Assembly (NCBI GenBank): GCA_003554665.1
Contig: PWGY01000109.1
Coordinates: 1-32,408 of the forward strand
DNA length: 32,408 bases
Origin: Bacteroidales bacterium
GTDB taxonomy: Bacteria > Bacteroidota > Bacteroidia > Bacteroidales > UBA7960
Direction: 5' to 3'
The translations under genes and the position numbers were made by a program. The notes under the pieces are model-generated. The model ran no database searches and was not told the origin of the DNA. It saw nothing but the letters and a program-made list of their open reading frames with translations. This document shows, piece after piece, positions 16,453 through 24,298 of this stretch (position 1 is its first letter; each line of letters begins with the position of its first letter).

Positions 16453-17325
16453 TTAGCCTACAACGTGACTGTCAATAAGTTCTTTCATCAACCGATCGAT
16501 GTCATTGTCTTCTGATGAAAGAACAATGGACTCCTTGGCAGCAAAAACAACGTTTTCGATTTTTTTAACTTTGGTTGGTGAACCGGAAAGCCCAAGCTGC
16601 TCTTCACCCGCATCAATGTCGGATACACCCCATTCATCAATTTGCAGATAGGGTTTGTTGTTGAGCATTTCAGTATAATCTTTGGTTTCTTCCTGCAGCT
16701 CGGAAACGGTGCGTGCATGCTTATACTTCATCAAAAGTTTGGCGTTTCGGGGCCTGCATGATGCAGCTGAGCTATGTACCGTGACGACAGCAGGCAATGG
16801 TGTGGCAACTGTTTCAACACCCCTTTCCAGCCTGCGCTGAATACTGACTTCGTTGTCTTTGATTTCAGTGAATTTTTCTGTGTAGGTTACCTGTGGAAGG
16901 TCCAGCTTTTCGGCCACCTGTGGCCCAACCTGGGCAGTGTCGCCATCAATGGCCTGTCTCCCGGCGATCACCAGATGAAAGGGAGCCAGCTTTTTTACTG
17001 CCAGAGAAAGAACATAAGAAGTTGCCAATGTATCGGATCCTGCAAATTTACGGTCTGTGATCAGGTAGCCCTTGTCTGCTCCGCGATAAAGCGCTTCCCG
17101 GATAATATCGGCTGCCCGTGGGGGACCCATGGTCAAGATAATGATCTCAGCATCTTTGCGTTCTTCTTTGATCAGTAAAGCCTGCTCCAGGGCATGCAGG
17201 TCCTCCGGGTTAAAGATTGCCTCAAGTGCACCCCGGTTTACCGTACCATCTGCTTTCATAGCGTCTTTGCCCACATTACGGGTGTCCGGCACCTGTTTTG
17301 CCAGAACAATAATTCGGAAGCTCAT
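16453..17325 (-). CDS. etfB: Electron transfer flavoprotein beta subunit, bifurcating-like
   Basis: A 290-residue subunit, first in the ETF operon. It begins with the typical IIVLAKQVPDT and carries LTMGPP (64-69) and AGRQAIDGDTAQVGPQ (121-136). The GDTAQVGP stretch is the pattern of EtfB from anaerobic, electron-bifurcating complexes (for example clostridial Bcd-EtfAB); mitochondrial-type EtfB has a D-D-C-N-Q-T-G sequence there. This position helps bind the second cofactor: AMP in ordinary ETF, FAD in bifurcating ETF. The C-terminal part wraps round EtfA. A promoter box lies about 44 bp upstream. Identity as EtfB is firm; bifurcation is an inference. Confidence 0.95.
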   Translation of the reverse strand: MSFRIIVLAKQVPDTRNVGKDAMKADGTVNRGALEAIFNPEDLHALEQALLIKEERKDAEIIILTMGPPRAADIIREALYRGADKGYLITDRKFAGSDTLATSYVLSLAVKKLAPFHLVIAGRQAIDGDTAQVGPQVAEKLDLPQVTYTEKFTEIKDNEVSIQRRLERGVETVATPLPAVVTVHSSAASCRPRNAKLLMKYKHARTVSELQEETKDYTEMLNNKPYLQIDEWGVSDIDAGEEQLGLSGSPTKVKKIENVVFAAKESIVLSSEDNDIDRLMKELIDSHVVG

Positions 17326-17368
17326 GTAGTTTATTTTTTACAGAATAAAATGTTGAAAAAATATCCGG

Positions 17369-17376
17369 CAAAGATA
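17369..17376 (-). promoter_or_regulatory. Probable -7 box of the etfB-etfA-acyl-CoA dehydrogenase operon
   Basis: On the minus strand it reads TATCTTTG, a perfect TAnnTTTG match, 43 bp before the etfB start. Transcription would start near 17362. No good TTG lies at the -33 distance, so this is half a promoter. Confidence 0.45.
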
Positions 17377-17422
17377 TAAAATATTGAGAAATCCTTTTGT
17401 CTGGCCGAGTCACAATCCCTGA

Positions 17423-18271
17423 TCAATGTTCTTCATCATTTTCGTGGCAGTCTCCCTGGCACACAAAGCAATCATCAATCAGTTTATCTGAAATTCCCAT
17501 GGAGGAATATCCCCCGTCATGAAAAATGTTTTGCATGGTCAGCTTACGGGTCAGGTCCGAGAACATGGCGACACAAAAGTCTGCACATTCTTCTGATGAA
17601 CTGTTCCCAAGAGGTGACATACAATGGGAAAAATTGTAGAAACTGTTGAACCCTTTTACTCCGGTGCCGGCACTTGTAATGGTGGGTGACTGAGATACGC
17701 TGTTGACCCTGACTTTTCTTTTTTTCCCGTAATGATACCCGAAACTTCTGCAAATGGACTCGAGCATTGCTTTTGCCTGGGCCATATCATTGTAAGTAGA
17801 AAACGTACGCTGTGCAGCAATATAACTTAGCGCCACCACTGAACCCCACTCGTTGATGGCATCCATTTTATAGGCAACGCTAAGGATCTTGTGAAGGGAA
17901 ATCGCTGACACGTCCATTGTCTTGTACAGATAATTGTAATCAAGGTCTGTATAATGCAATCCTTTTCTTACATTGGGCGACATGCCAACCGAATGAAGTA
18001 TGAAATCTACTTTTCCGGAGAATATTTCCTGACTTTTTCTGAATAAATCCTCTATTTCTTCCACTTTTGTGACATCAGCAGGAATGATTTCACTACGGGT
18101 TTTTTCCGCAAGCTGATGGATATCGCCCTTTCTGATAGCGATCGGTGCATTGGACAATACAAGTTCTGCCCCGTATTCATAAGCTTTTTCAGCGACCTTC
18201 CAGGCAATGGAACTGGTATTCAAAGCGCCAAAAATGATCCCTTTTTTACCATGTAAAAGATCAGACTCCAT
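17423..18271 (-). CDS. fabI: Enoyl-[acyl-carrier-protein] reductase (NADH-type FabI) with Cys-rich tail
   Basis: A 282-residue SDR-fold enzyme that performs the last step of fatty-acid elongation. It has the FabI-specific nucleotide loop GALNTSSIAWKVAE (15-28), HSVGMSPN (93-100), and catalytic Tyr150, Tyr160 and Lys167 in the pattern Y-x9-Y-x6-K, at the same spacing as E. coli Tyr146, Tyr156 and Lys163. SQSPT and FHDGGYSSMGIS close the core. E. coli FabI has 262 residues; the extra here is a tail after MGIS carrying C-x2-C-x3-C-H (Cys268, Cys271, Cys275, His276) and acidic residues, a possible metal-binding end. It follows recN by 20 bp and is the last gene of the leftward housekeeping series. 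Confidence 0.93.
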   Translation of the reverse strand: MESDLLHGKKGIIFGALNTSSIAWKVAEKAYEYGAELVLSNAPIAIRKGDIHQLAEKTRSEIIPADVTKVEEIEDLFRKSQEIFSGKVDFILHSVGMSPNVRKGLHYTDLDYNYLYKTMDVSAISLHKILSVAYKMDAINEWGSVVALSYIAAQRTFSTYNDMAQAKAMLESICRSFGYHYGKKRKVRVNSVSQSPTITSAGTGVKGFNSFYNFSHCMSPLGNSSSEECADFCVAMFSDLTRKLTMQNIFHDGGYSSMGISDKLIDDCFVCQGDCHENDEEH

Positions 18272-18291
18272 ATCATTAAGTATTTAAATAA

Positions 18292-19959
18292 TTAAATGCT
18301 ATCTTTTGTAAAGATAAGTTCTTTGGCGGTTTCTACCATTACGCGGGAGGGTTTTTCTCCACCCAGCATTTTGGCAACCTCATCAATGCGTTCTTCTTTA
18401 TTGAGTTGCTTGAGATAGGTGTTGGTCTGCCCGTTTTCCACTTTTTTATATACAAGGAGGTGAGCGTCTCCCCTGGAGGCAATCTGCGGCAAGTGTGTAA
18501 TGGCGATGACCTGCATGGTATCAGACATATGCTGCAATATGTTTGCCACCCGTGTGCTTGTTTCGCCAGAGATGCCCGTATCAATTTCATCAAATATGAT
18601 CGTAGGCAGTAACATCTTCTGTGATATCATGCTTTTTATACTGAGCATAAACCTGGAAAGTTCGCCTCCTGAGGCTACGCTGGAAAGCTCCTGCAGCTTC
18701 CCTCCCACATTGGCATTGAACAGGAAGTCAATATGGTCTTTTCCGTGTCCTGAGAAGTGTTCAAGAGGTTTTCTTGCAATTTTAAATCGGGCGCCCGGCA
18801 TCCCCAGATCCTTTAATAGGCCCAGCACTTCTTTTTCAATCTGAGGAATGGCTCTGGCCCGTCCCTCAGATATATCTTTTGCCTTTATTTCAAGTTCTTC
18901 GGCAGTCTGACGGATGAGTTGTTTTTGGTTTTTAATTTTTTCTTCCAGGCTATCGGTTTGTTCAATTTTAGCCCGGTACTGATCCCTTACCTCAAGCAAA
19001 GCTTCTATGTCAGTGGCATTGTGCTTCAGCATCAGGTTGTTGATCTGATCCAGCCTTTCCTCAATCAGTTTTGACCTGTCAGGGTCATGCACAACTATGT
19101 CGCTGAGTGACAACAATTCAGATGCAATATCTTTTACTTCAATCAACACTGAATTCAGGCGTTCTGCCATTTGGGTGTAGTCTGTACCAAAAGACTCCAT
19201 TGATTTGACCAGGGAGGTGGCCTCATTGAGCTGATCGTGAATATTTATTTCGGACTGCTGCAGCAGGTACAAGGCTTTTTCCAGCTTATATCCAATTTCT
19301 TCCGCATTGCGCAAAACGGCCATCTCTTCTTCATTTCTGCGATATTCTTCGGGGTCGGGTGCGGCCTGCTCAAGTTCTTCAAGCTGAAAACGGTAGTAAT
19401 CGAGATCCGTCCTGGAGTTTTGCTCTTCTGTTTCCAGTTCTTCCAGCTGACGCTTAAAGTTGTTATACCGGTCAAACAGTCTGCGGTATTCAGCTATTTG
19501 ATCAAGCTGTTTCGCAAAACTGTCAACCACATCAAACTGAAAAGAGGAAGTACCCACAAGAAGACTTTCATGCTGGGAATGAATATCAATGAGCTTTTCA
19601 GCAATGGCCTTCATGACGGGGAGCTTAACAGGGGTGTCGTTGATGAAAGCCCTTGATTTTCCGTGGGGGGTGATCTCTCTTCTGAAAAGGGAAAAATCCT
19701 CGTAATCAAGGTCAAAGGCGTAAAATGTGTCCCTTACAGGCAGATCTCTAAGTGAAAAAGTGCCTTCAATGATACATTTTTTATGCTGGTCGCGCAATAC
19801 ACGTGTGTCTGCTCTCTGTCCAAGGATAAGGGATAAGGCGCCCAGAAGGATGGATTTGCCGGCTCCCGTTTCTCCCGTGATGACGGTAAGGCCTTCACTG
19901 AAATTCGCATCAAGTTCCTCAATCAATGCGTAATTCTCAATCAGGAGGTGTTTTAGCAT
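18292..19959 (-). CDS. recN: DNA repair protein RecN
   Basis: A 555-residue SMC-like ATPase for double-strand break repair, read from the ATG at 19957-19959 (MLKHLLIENYALIEEL); a TTG 18 codons earlier would overlap the preceding stop and is not needed. Walker A is GETGAGKS (29-36); a central coiled coil (about 150-380, rich in E, K, L and Q) is followed by the signature LSSVASGGELSRFML, Walker B PTIIFDEIDTGISGE and ITHLPQIAS. The gap upstream contains a TTG-N17-TATCTTTG promoter, so recN can be transcribed apart from coaBC and DUF4835. A LexA-type operator was not recognised. The fabI gene follows 20 bp downstream. Confidence 0.95.
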   Translation of the reverse strand: MLKHLLIENYALIEELDANFSEGLTVITGETGAGKSILLGALSLILGQRADTRVLRDQHKKCIIEGTFSLRDLPVRDTFYAFDLDYEDFSLFRREITPHGKSRAFINDTPVKLPVMKAIAEKLIDIHSQHESLLVGTSSFQFDVVDSFAKQLDQIAEYRRLFDRYNNFKRQLEELETEEQNSRTDLDYYRFQLEELEQAAPDPEEYRRNEEEMAVLRNAEEIGYKLEKALYLLQQSEINIHDQLNEATSLVKSMESFGTDYTQMAERLNSVLIEVKDIASELLSLSDIVVHDPDRSKLIEERLDQINNLMLKHNATDIEALLEVRDQYRAKIEQTDSLEEKIKNQKQLIRQTAEELEIKAKDISEGRARAIPQIEKEVLGLLKDLGMPGARFKIARKPLEHFSGHGKDHIDFLFNANVGGKLQELSSVASGGELSRFMLSIKSMISQKMLLPTIIFDEIDTGISGETSTRVANILQHMSDTMQVIAITHLPQIASRGDAHLLVYKKVENGQTNTYLKQLNKEERIDEVAKMLGGEKPSRVMVETAKELIFTKDSI

Positions 19960-19985
19960 AGGATTTTTGGGATATTGATAATAAA

Positions 19986-20013
19986 CAAAGATAGCAAACT
20001 TTGGACTTATCAA
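19986..20013 (-). promoter_or_regulatory. Probable recN promoter
   Basis: On the minus strand TTG (plus coordinates 20011-20013) and TATCTTTG (19986-19993) are 17 bp apart, matching the Bacteroidota pattern with a slightly short spacer. Transcription would start near 19979, leaving a leader of about 20 nt. It overlaps the DUF4835 stop codon. Confidence 0.5.
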
Positions 20014-20921
20014 TTACCCGAGGCCATCTGACGGTATTTAGAACTGTTTGAAGGGTCAATTTCCGATAGGATCTCGATGGCCTGATCCCTCTCAACAGAA
20101 GGAGCTTCGGAAAAAAGGTTTACAAGCTCATCGCTTTTTGCCGACAGAATAACACGCATTAACAGACTGCCGGGTCGCTCACGGTGAGCTTGCTGAAGCA
20201 TTTCAAGTGCCTCCAGCACATCCCCTCTGGCCAGATCCATGTTGTCGGTCATTTTGTCGAAGCCCTTCCTGTGGTAAACATACATCGCTTCTCTGATATC
20301 CCTGTAAGTGTTATTGAGAAGGTTTTCCGCAAGCCAGTAACGATTTCGCTGACTCTCATGAGACTTCCAGCCCACTTCAGGCGCATTTTGGCCCTGGTTT
20401 ACAATTTCCTGTGCCTTCTCAAAAAAGGGGGTACCTCCCATTGGCGCAAATGTATCAAAATCAAACCCGATCACAATATAGGCATAAAAAGCCACCACGG
20501 AAGTCAGGTTTGAAAGAAAAGCATTTTCAGCATATTCCAGGGGCTCATTGTCACGGTAGGTAAATACAAGATCCCTGTCGCGATGACTGAAAACCGGGGT
20601 GCTGTAGGCAGTTTCATATACGGGTCGTCTTGATTGAACCTGAATGGTTGCCCTGTATTCATCACTTCCTTTCTGCTCGTCAATGGTAATTTGCATGGAG
20701 GCTTCAATACGCTCCCCTGTTTCCAACTGGTATTCAGTCCAGTTTGTCTGATTTACAAATTCGGTCAGTTCGGAACGAAGGTTTTGCATGACTTGCCGTT
20801 CCCGATCTGACATCCCTGGTGTTGAAACAGATACCTGGCAATTCAGCTCTTGTGCGGTAATTGCGGATAGTGCAAACAGGCTCAGGAGTAAACCAACCGT
20901 AAAGTATTTTATTATTATCAT
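20010..20921 (-). CDS. DUF4835 family secreted protein
   Basis: A 303-residue protein with a signal peptide (about 1-23, ending in ITAQ). The mature part begins ELNCQVSVSTPGMSDRERQVMQNLRSELTEFVNQTNWTEYQ-type sequence and has a central FDFDTFAPMGGTPFFEKAQEIV block, both hallmarks of DUF4835, a Bacteroidota family encoded between coaBC and recN. No catalytic motif is visible. It is predicted to be periplasmic or outer-membrane associated. The start overlaps the coaBC stop as ATGA, so translation is probably coupled. Function unknown; its constant link to bamD-rpoZ-coaBC-recN hints at a housekeeping envelope role. Confidence 0.85.
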   Translation of the reverse strand: MIIIKYFTVGLLLSLFALSAITAQELNCQVSVSTPGMSDRERQVMQNLRSELTEFVNQTNWTEYQLETGERIEASMQITIDEQKGSDEYRATIQVQSRRPVYETAYSTPVFSHRDRDLVFTYRDNEPLEYAENAFLSNLTSVVAFYAYIVIGFDFDTFAPMGGTPFFEKAQEIVNQGQNAPEVGWKSHESQRNRYWLAENLLNNTYRDIREAMYVYHRKGFDKMTDNMDLARGDVLEALEMLQQAHRERPGSLLMRVILSAKSDELVNLFSEAPSVERDQAIEILSEIDPSNSSKYRQMASGN

Positions 20922-22120
20922 AGGTGCTTTTCTACCATATCGACAATGTCTGCAGCTGTTTTTTGCTTACTTTGTAAAGGATAACGGGAAATATCATGCT
21001 TATTGTCTATGATGGTAATTTTATTGGTGTCGTATGCAAAACCAGCACCTTTGTCCCTGAGCGAATTAAGCACAATGAAGTCAAGGTTTTTTTCTTTTAA
21101 TTTTTTTAAAGCATGAGCTTCTTCCTGATCGGTTTCAAGGGCAAATCCAACAAGCAACTGCTTCTTTTTTTCCTTACCCATTCTGTAAAGTATATCTGTT
21201 GTGGGTTGCAATTCAAGCTGAATGAAGCTTTTTGATTTATTTTTTTTGATTTTCTGAGTATGTATTTTTGCAGGTTTATAGTCGGAAACAGCTGCGGCCA
21301 TAATTGCTGCATCACAATCCGGGTAATACTTCATGCAGGCATTGAGCATTTCTTCTGAGGACGTAACTCTTGAAAGATGAATGTTGGCCGATTTAACCTG
21401 AAGGTTCGTCGGTCCTGAGATAAGGTGAACTTCAGCTCCCCTGGCTGCAAGCTCTTCAGCGAGGGCGTAACCCATTTTCCCTGAAGAGTGATTTCCAAGG
21501 TACCTCACAGGGTCAATGGCTTCCCTTGTGGGGCCAGCTGTTACCATTATTTTTTTGCCGGCAAGGGGTAAGCTGTTGTTTTTGAGGTATGCCTCCACGC
21601 AGGAGAAAATGGTCTCAGGTTCTTCCATCCTGCCCTTTCCCTCATATCCGCAGGCGAGAAAACCTTCTGCAGGTTCAATGACTTGCACCCCGTTTTTTCG
21701 CAATTTGTCCATGTTTTGCTGAACCGCAAAATGTGCATACATTTTACAGTTCATAGCAGGCGCAATATAAATCCGGCGGTCAAAAGCCAGCAGGGAAGTT
21801 GACAGGGCATCATCCGCAATTCCATTGGCAAGTTTGCCAATAATATTTGCTGTGGCCGGAGCTACAATAAATACATCCCCCCAGTCAGTCAGGGAAACAT
21901 GTTCTGTGGTGTAGTCGTTTAACTCTCCGAATACCTGATGGTAGACTTTGTTTTCACTGAGCGACTCCAGGGTCACTTTTGTGATGAATTCAAATGCATT
22001 GGCGGTTCCCACAACCTTTACCGCCGCACCTGCTTTACGAAAAAGACGAATCAGGTAAGCTGCTTTATAAGCGGCAATACCTCCGGAAATCCCAAGTATG
22101 ACCTTTTTTCCCGTCAGCAT
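20918..22120 (-). CDS. coaBC: Bifunctional phosphopantothenoylcysteine decarboxylase / phosphopantothenate-cysteine ligase
   Basis: A 400-residue two-domain enzyme of coenzyme A synthesis. CoaC (N-terminal, FMN-dependent decarboxylase, about 1-180) has [10 protein letters not shown], catalytic His74 in [28 protein letters not shown], and the active-site cysteine loop [13 protein letters not shown]. CoaB (about 185-400, ligase) has [27 protein letters not shown]-type sequence (here [14 protein letters not shown]), AAAVSDYKP and the lysine-rich K-I-K-K-N-K-S-K nucleotide loop. It follows rpoZ by 64 bp, with a stem-loop just before its start, and overlaps DUF4835 by 4 bp. Length and motifs are normal. 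Confidence 0.96.
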   Translation of the reverse strand: [400 protein letters not shown]

Positions 22121-22130
22121 GCTGAAAGAG

Positions 22131-22170
22131 CCTGCACCGTATCATCGTTTTGTAAACAATCCCGTGCAGG
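22131..22170 (-). promoter_or_regulatory. Stem-loop in the coaBC leader
   Basis: CCTGCAC (22131-22137) and GTGCAGG (22164-22170) are perfect reverse complements with a 26-nt loop; inside it GTTT (22147-22150) and AAAC (22154-22157) can form a small second stem. The structure ends about 10 nt before the coaBC start codon, so in the mRNA its 3' arm covers the usual ribosome-binding position. No T-run follows, which argues against a terminator. It may control coaBC translation or protect the RNA; this is inferred. Confidence 0.45.
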
Positions 22171-22184
22171 ACATCTTGAGTTAG

Positions 22185-22517
22185 TTATTTAATGCCGTCT
22201 TCCTGTTCAGGAACCCTGAAATATACATTTCCGTTCAGGTATTCACTGATGGCTATAAGGCTTGGCTTTGGCAGCTGTTCGTAGTGCCTTGCAATTTCAA
22301 TCTGTTCCCTGTTCTCAAAAACTTCTTCCAGGTTGTCTGTTGAACTGGCAAACTCTTCGAGCTTGGAATTAAGCTCATCCCGCATTTCCTGACCAATCTG
22401 ATTGGCCCGTTTGCCAATAATTACAACGCTCTGATAAATATTATCCGTGTCTTTGTCAAACTGCCTCAGGTCGCGGGTGACTGTGGTGGTCTCTGTTTTG
22501 ACTTTCTTATAGTCCAT
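22185..22517 (-). CDS. rpoZ: RNA polymerase omega subunit, Bacteroidota type
   Basis: A 110-residue soluble protein matching the divergent omega (Rpb6-like) subunit of Bacteroidota: N-terminal DYKKVKTETTTVTRDLRQFDKDTDNIYQSVVIIGKRANQIG, with the helix bearing the conserved VVIIGKRANQI motif used to clamp the beta-prime C-terminus, followed by an acidic middle and PKPSLIAISEYLNGNVYFRVPE. It differs from E. coli omega but has the same core. It begins 3 bp after the bamD stop, so both are co-transcribed and possibly coupled. The omega subunit supports RNA polymerase assembly and stability. Confidence 0.9.
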   Translation of the reverse strand: MDYKKVKTETTTVTRDLRQFDKDTDNIYQSVVIIGKRANQIGQEMRDELNSKLEEFASSTDNLEEVFENREQIEIARHYEQLPKPSLIAISEYLNGNVYFRVPEQEDGIK

Positions 22518-22520
22518 AAT

Positions 22521-23411
22521 TTACTGATTGATTTCTAACAATTCTTGTTCGGTTACTTCAGGTTCCGGCACTTCACGTTCAGGAGCAGCAGGGAGATCCA
22601 TTTCCCTGAGTTCTGCGATGGTCTTTTCTGCCGATTCCCTGAGCCTGTCAGCCTCCTCAATATATTCACCTTCAGGATATCTGCGGGCAAGAGCTCTGTG
22701 AGCCTGCAGCACCTTCTCGTAACGCTCCTCCTGCCGTTGTGGAATACTGCGTGAGGCGTATTCATAATAGGCTTTCACTGCCATGAAAAAAGCTTCTTCC
22801 CTGTACTTGGTATCCGGATAGTCTTTCACAAGTGATTCAAACGTAATGGCTGCTGCCAGATAATCTCCGATCTTCATGTAGAGGCTGGCTTTATTGTATC
22901 TCTTGCGTTCAAGTTTCCGGCGGAGTTCATCAATGAGGTCATTGGCGTCTGCCACCTTTGGGCTTTGGGGGTGACGGTTAATGAAGTCCTGCAATGAACT
23001 GATTGCCTCACGGGTGCTGGTCTGATCCAAAGAATATCTGGGTGATTCGAGATATTTGCAATAGGCGCTCAGAAAAAGAAATTCTTCTGCATGTTCGCTC
23101 CGCGGGTAAGCGTCTACAAATGTTTTCAGGTAGTGGCTGGCCAGTGTATAACTTCCCTGCTCATAATGGGCCAGTGCATAATAATAGTTAATGGTTTCTG
23201 CCTCAGCCGTTCCTCTGTAAACAGGAATTACATCCTCCAGCAAGGCAATGGTCCGGCCGTAATCTTCCTGGTAAAAATACTCAATTGCCATTTCATACTT
23301 TTTCTCATGATCATCACTTCGTAACAGCCTGTGGTACTGGCCGCAAGATTGCACGATAAGGAAGAGGGAAAAAAGTGTGATTATACGGGTAATTCGGCTT
23401 GGTTTCAGCAT
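22521..23411 (-). CDS. bamD: Outer membrane assembly lipoprotein BamD
   Basis: A 296-residue lipoprotein. The signal peptide ends at VQSC (Cys23), followed by GQYHRLLRSDDHEKKYEMAIEYFYQEDYGRT and several TPR-like repeats (about 35-240), for example NYYYALAHYEQGSYTLASHYLKTFVDAYPRSEHAEEFLFLSAYC. This is the BamD (YfiO) fold, which with BamA inserts beta-barrel proteins into the outer membrane. A Glu/Pro-rich tail ends the protein. It is the first gene of the leftward housekeeping series, preceded by a strong promoter, and 3 bp from rpoZ. Confidence 0.92.
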   Translation of the reverse strand: MLKPSRITRIITLFSLFLIVQSCGQYHRLLRSDDHEKKYEMAIEYFYQEDYGRTIALLEDVIPVYRGTAEAETINYYYALAHYEQGSYTLASHYLKTFVDAYPRSEHAEEFLFLSAYCKYLESPRYSLDQTSTREAISSLQDFINRHPQSPKVADANDLIDELRRKLERKRYNKASLYMKIGDYLAAAITFESLVKDYPDTKYREEAFFMAVKAYYEYASRSIPQRQEERYEKVLQAHRALARRYPEGEYIEEADRLRESAEKTIAELREMDLPAAPEREVPEPEVTEQELLEINQ

Positions 23412-23473
23412 GAATGGATCAACTTATTAATAGTTTCTTTGTTTGTTGGCAAATTCAATGGCTAAACAACTTG

Positions 23474-23502
23474 CAAAGGTAATAAAATTTAACTTTTACC
23501 AA
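23474..23502 (-). promoter_or_regulatory. Promoter of the bamD-rpoZ-coaBC operon
   Basis: On the minus strand TTG (plus coordinates 23500-23502) and TACCTTTG (23474-23481, perfect TAnnTTTG) are 18 bp apart. Transcription would start near 23467, about 56 nt before the bamD start. It lies in the 115-bp gap after the LiaF-like gene. Confidence 0.65.
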
Positions 23503-23526
23503 CTTAAAAAACTATAAATGACTGCC

Positions 23527-24234
23527 TCAGGCTGTTTTGATATCCAGCCCGCTGAACAGCATGACCCCTTTGATGTACAGAACCTTTTTATGATCAGTAT
23601 GTTCCGGTTTTTTTAATCGTTTGTCTGACACCTCGGCAAACACGGTGGTTACTTCTGTTTTAACCTCCCAGTCTTCCGGAACGAATACATTACACCCGCT
23701 GAACAAAGAAGACAAATGAATAACCCCTCCCTGATGATCTAGCCCGGCATTTTTGAAATTCAGACCTGCACCGGCAAAGACACAGGTTACTTCTCCCCTT
23801 CGGAAAGTCTCGGATTCAATGAGCCGGATTCCGCCCCCGAATACATTGACTATTTCCAGGTCCGTTTCATGATCAGTAAATTTCTCATGTACCCTCTTTT
23901 TCTTTTTGAAGAACAACCGTGGGAAAAGCAACACCACTCCGCCAAAAACCAGCAGAATCGGAATGGCAGCGCGGATCAGCATCCTCAGATCCACTCCGAA
24001 ATAACTTCGCGCCATAAAAAACGCTCCGATCAATAACAGAACCAGTCCGGTTGTGCTGTTTTCCCTGGATGTGATAAAAATAACTCCCAGAACAATCAGT
24101 ATCATTTGCCATGACAAAAGGAAGTCCGGTAAAGGAAGGTGGACAACGATTCCGGTCAGCTTCATTAGTAAAAGGATGCCAAGTGCTACAAATAGCAGGC
24201 CTATCAGGATTCGGGCGAGGTTGGATGTTTTCAT
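23527..24234 (-). CDS. LiaF-like membrane protein
   Basis: A 235-residue protein with four hydrophobic segments in the first 110 residues (about 8-28, 40-55, 62-75, 88-106), then a basic KKKKR stretch and a soluble beta-rich domain (about 120-232) with VFGGGIRLIESETFRRGEVTCVFAGAGLNF and GCNVFVPEDWEVKTEVTTVF. This is the layout of the LiaF family: DUF5668-type membrane part plus cell-wall-active-antibiotic-response-like C-terminal domain. In Firmicutes LiaF inhibits the LiaRS system; no LiaRS-like genes are here, so function in this genome is unknown. A perfect TAnnTTTG box lies 26 bp upstream of the start. It precedes bamD, but bamD has its own promoter. Confidence 0.85.
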   Translation of the reverse strand: MKTSNLARILIGLLFVALGILLLMKLTGIVVHLPLPDFLLSWQMILIVLGVIFITSRENSTTGLVLLLIGAFFMARSYFGVDLRMLIRAAIPILLVFGGVVLLFPRLFFKKKKRVHEKFTDHETDLEIVNVFGGGIRLIESETFRRGEVTCVFAGAGLNFKNAGLDHQGGVIHLSSLFSGCNVFVPEDWEVKTEVTTVFAEVSDKRLKKPEHTDHKKVLYIKGVMLFSGLDIKTA

Positions 24235-24259
24235 GGGAAAAAATTATGGTTGTCGAAAA

Positions 24260-24267
24260 CAAATTTA
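24260..24267 (-). promoter_or_regulatory. Probable -7 box of the LiaF-like gene
   Basis: On the minus strand it reads TAAATTTG, a perfect TAnnTTTG match, 26 bp before the start codon. A TTTG lies 15 bp upstream, a short spacer, and belongs to the palindrome at 24282-24298. Confidence 0.45.
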
Positions 24268-24281
24268 GCATTTTTATCGAA

Positions 24282-24298
24282 GCAAAATGTTATTTTGC
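24282..24298. promoter_or_regulatory. 17-bp palindrome between the LiaF-like and TonB-receptor genes
   Basis: GCAAAAT (24282-24288), GTT, ATTTTGC (24292-24298): a perfect 7-bp inverted repeat. It covers the -33 region of the leftward promoter and lies about 120 bp before the TonB-receptor start, where no clear promoter was recognised (TTATTTTG in its right arm matches 7 of 8 positions of the -7 box). It could bind a regulator acting on either gene. Confidence 0.4.
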
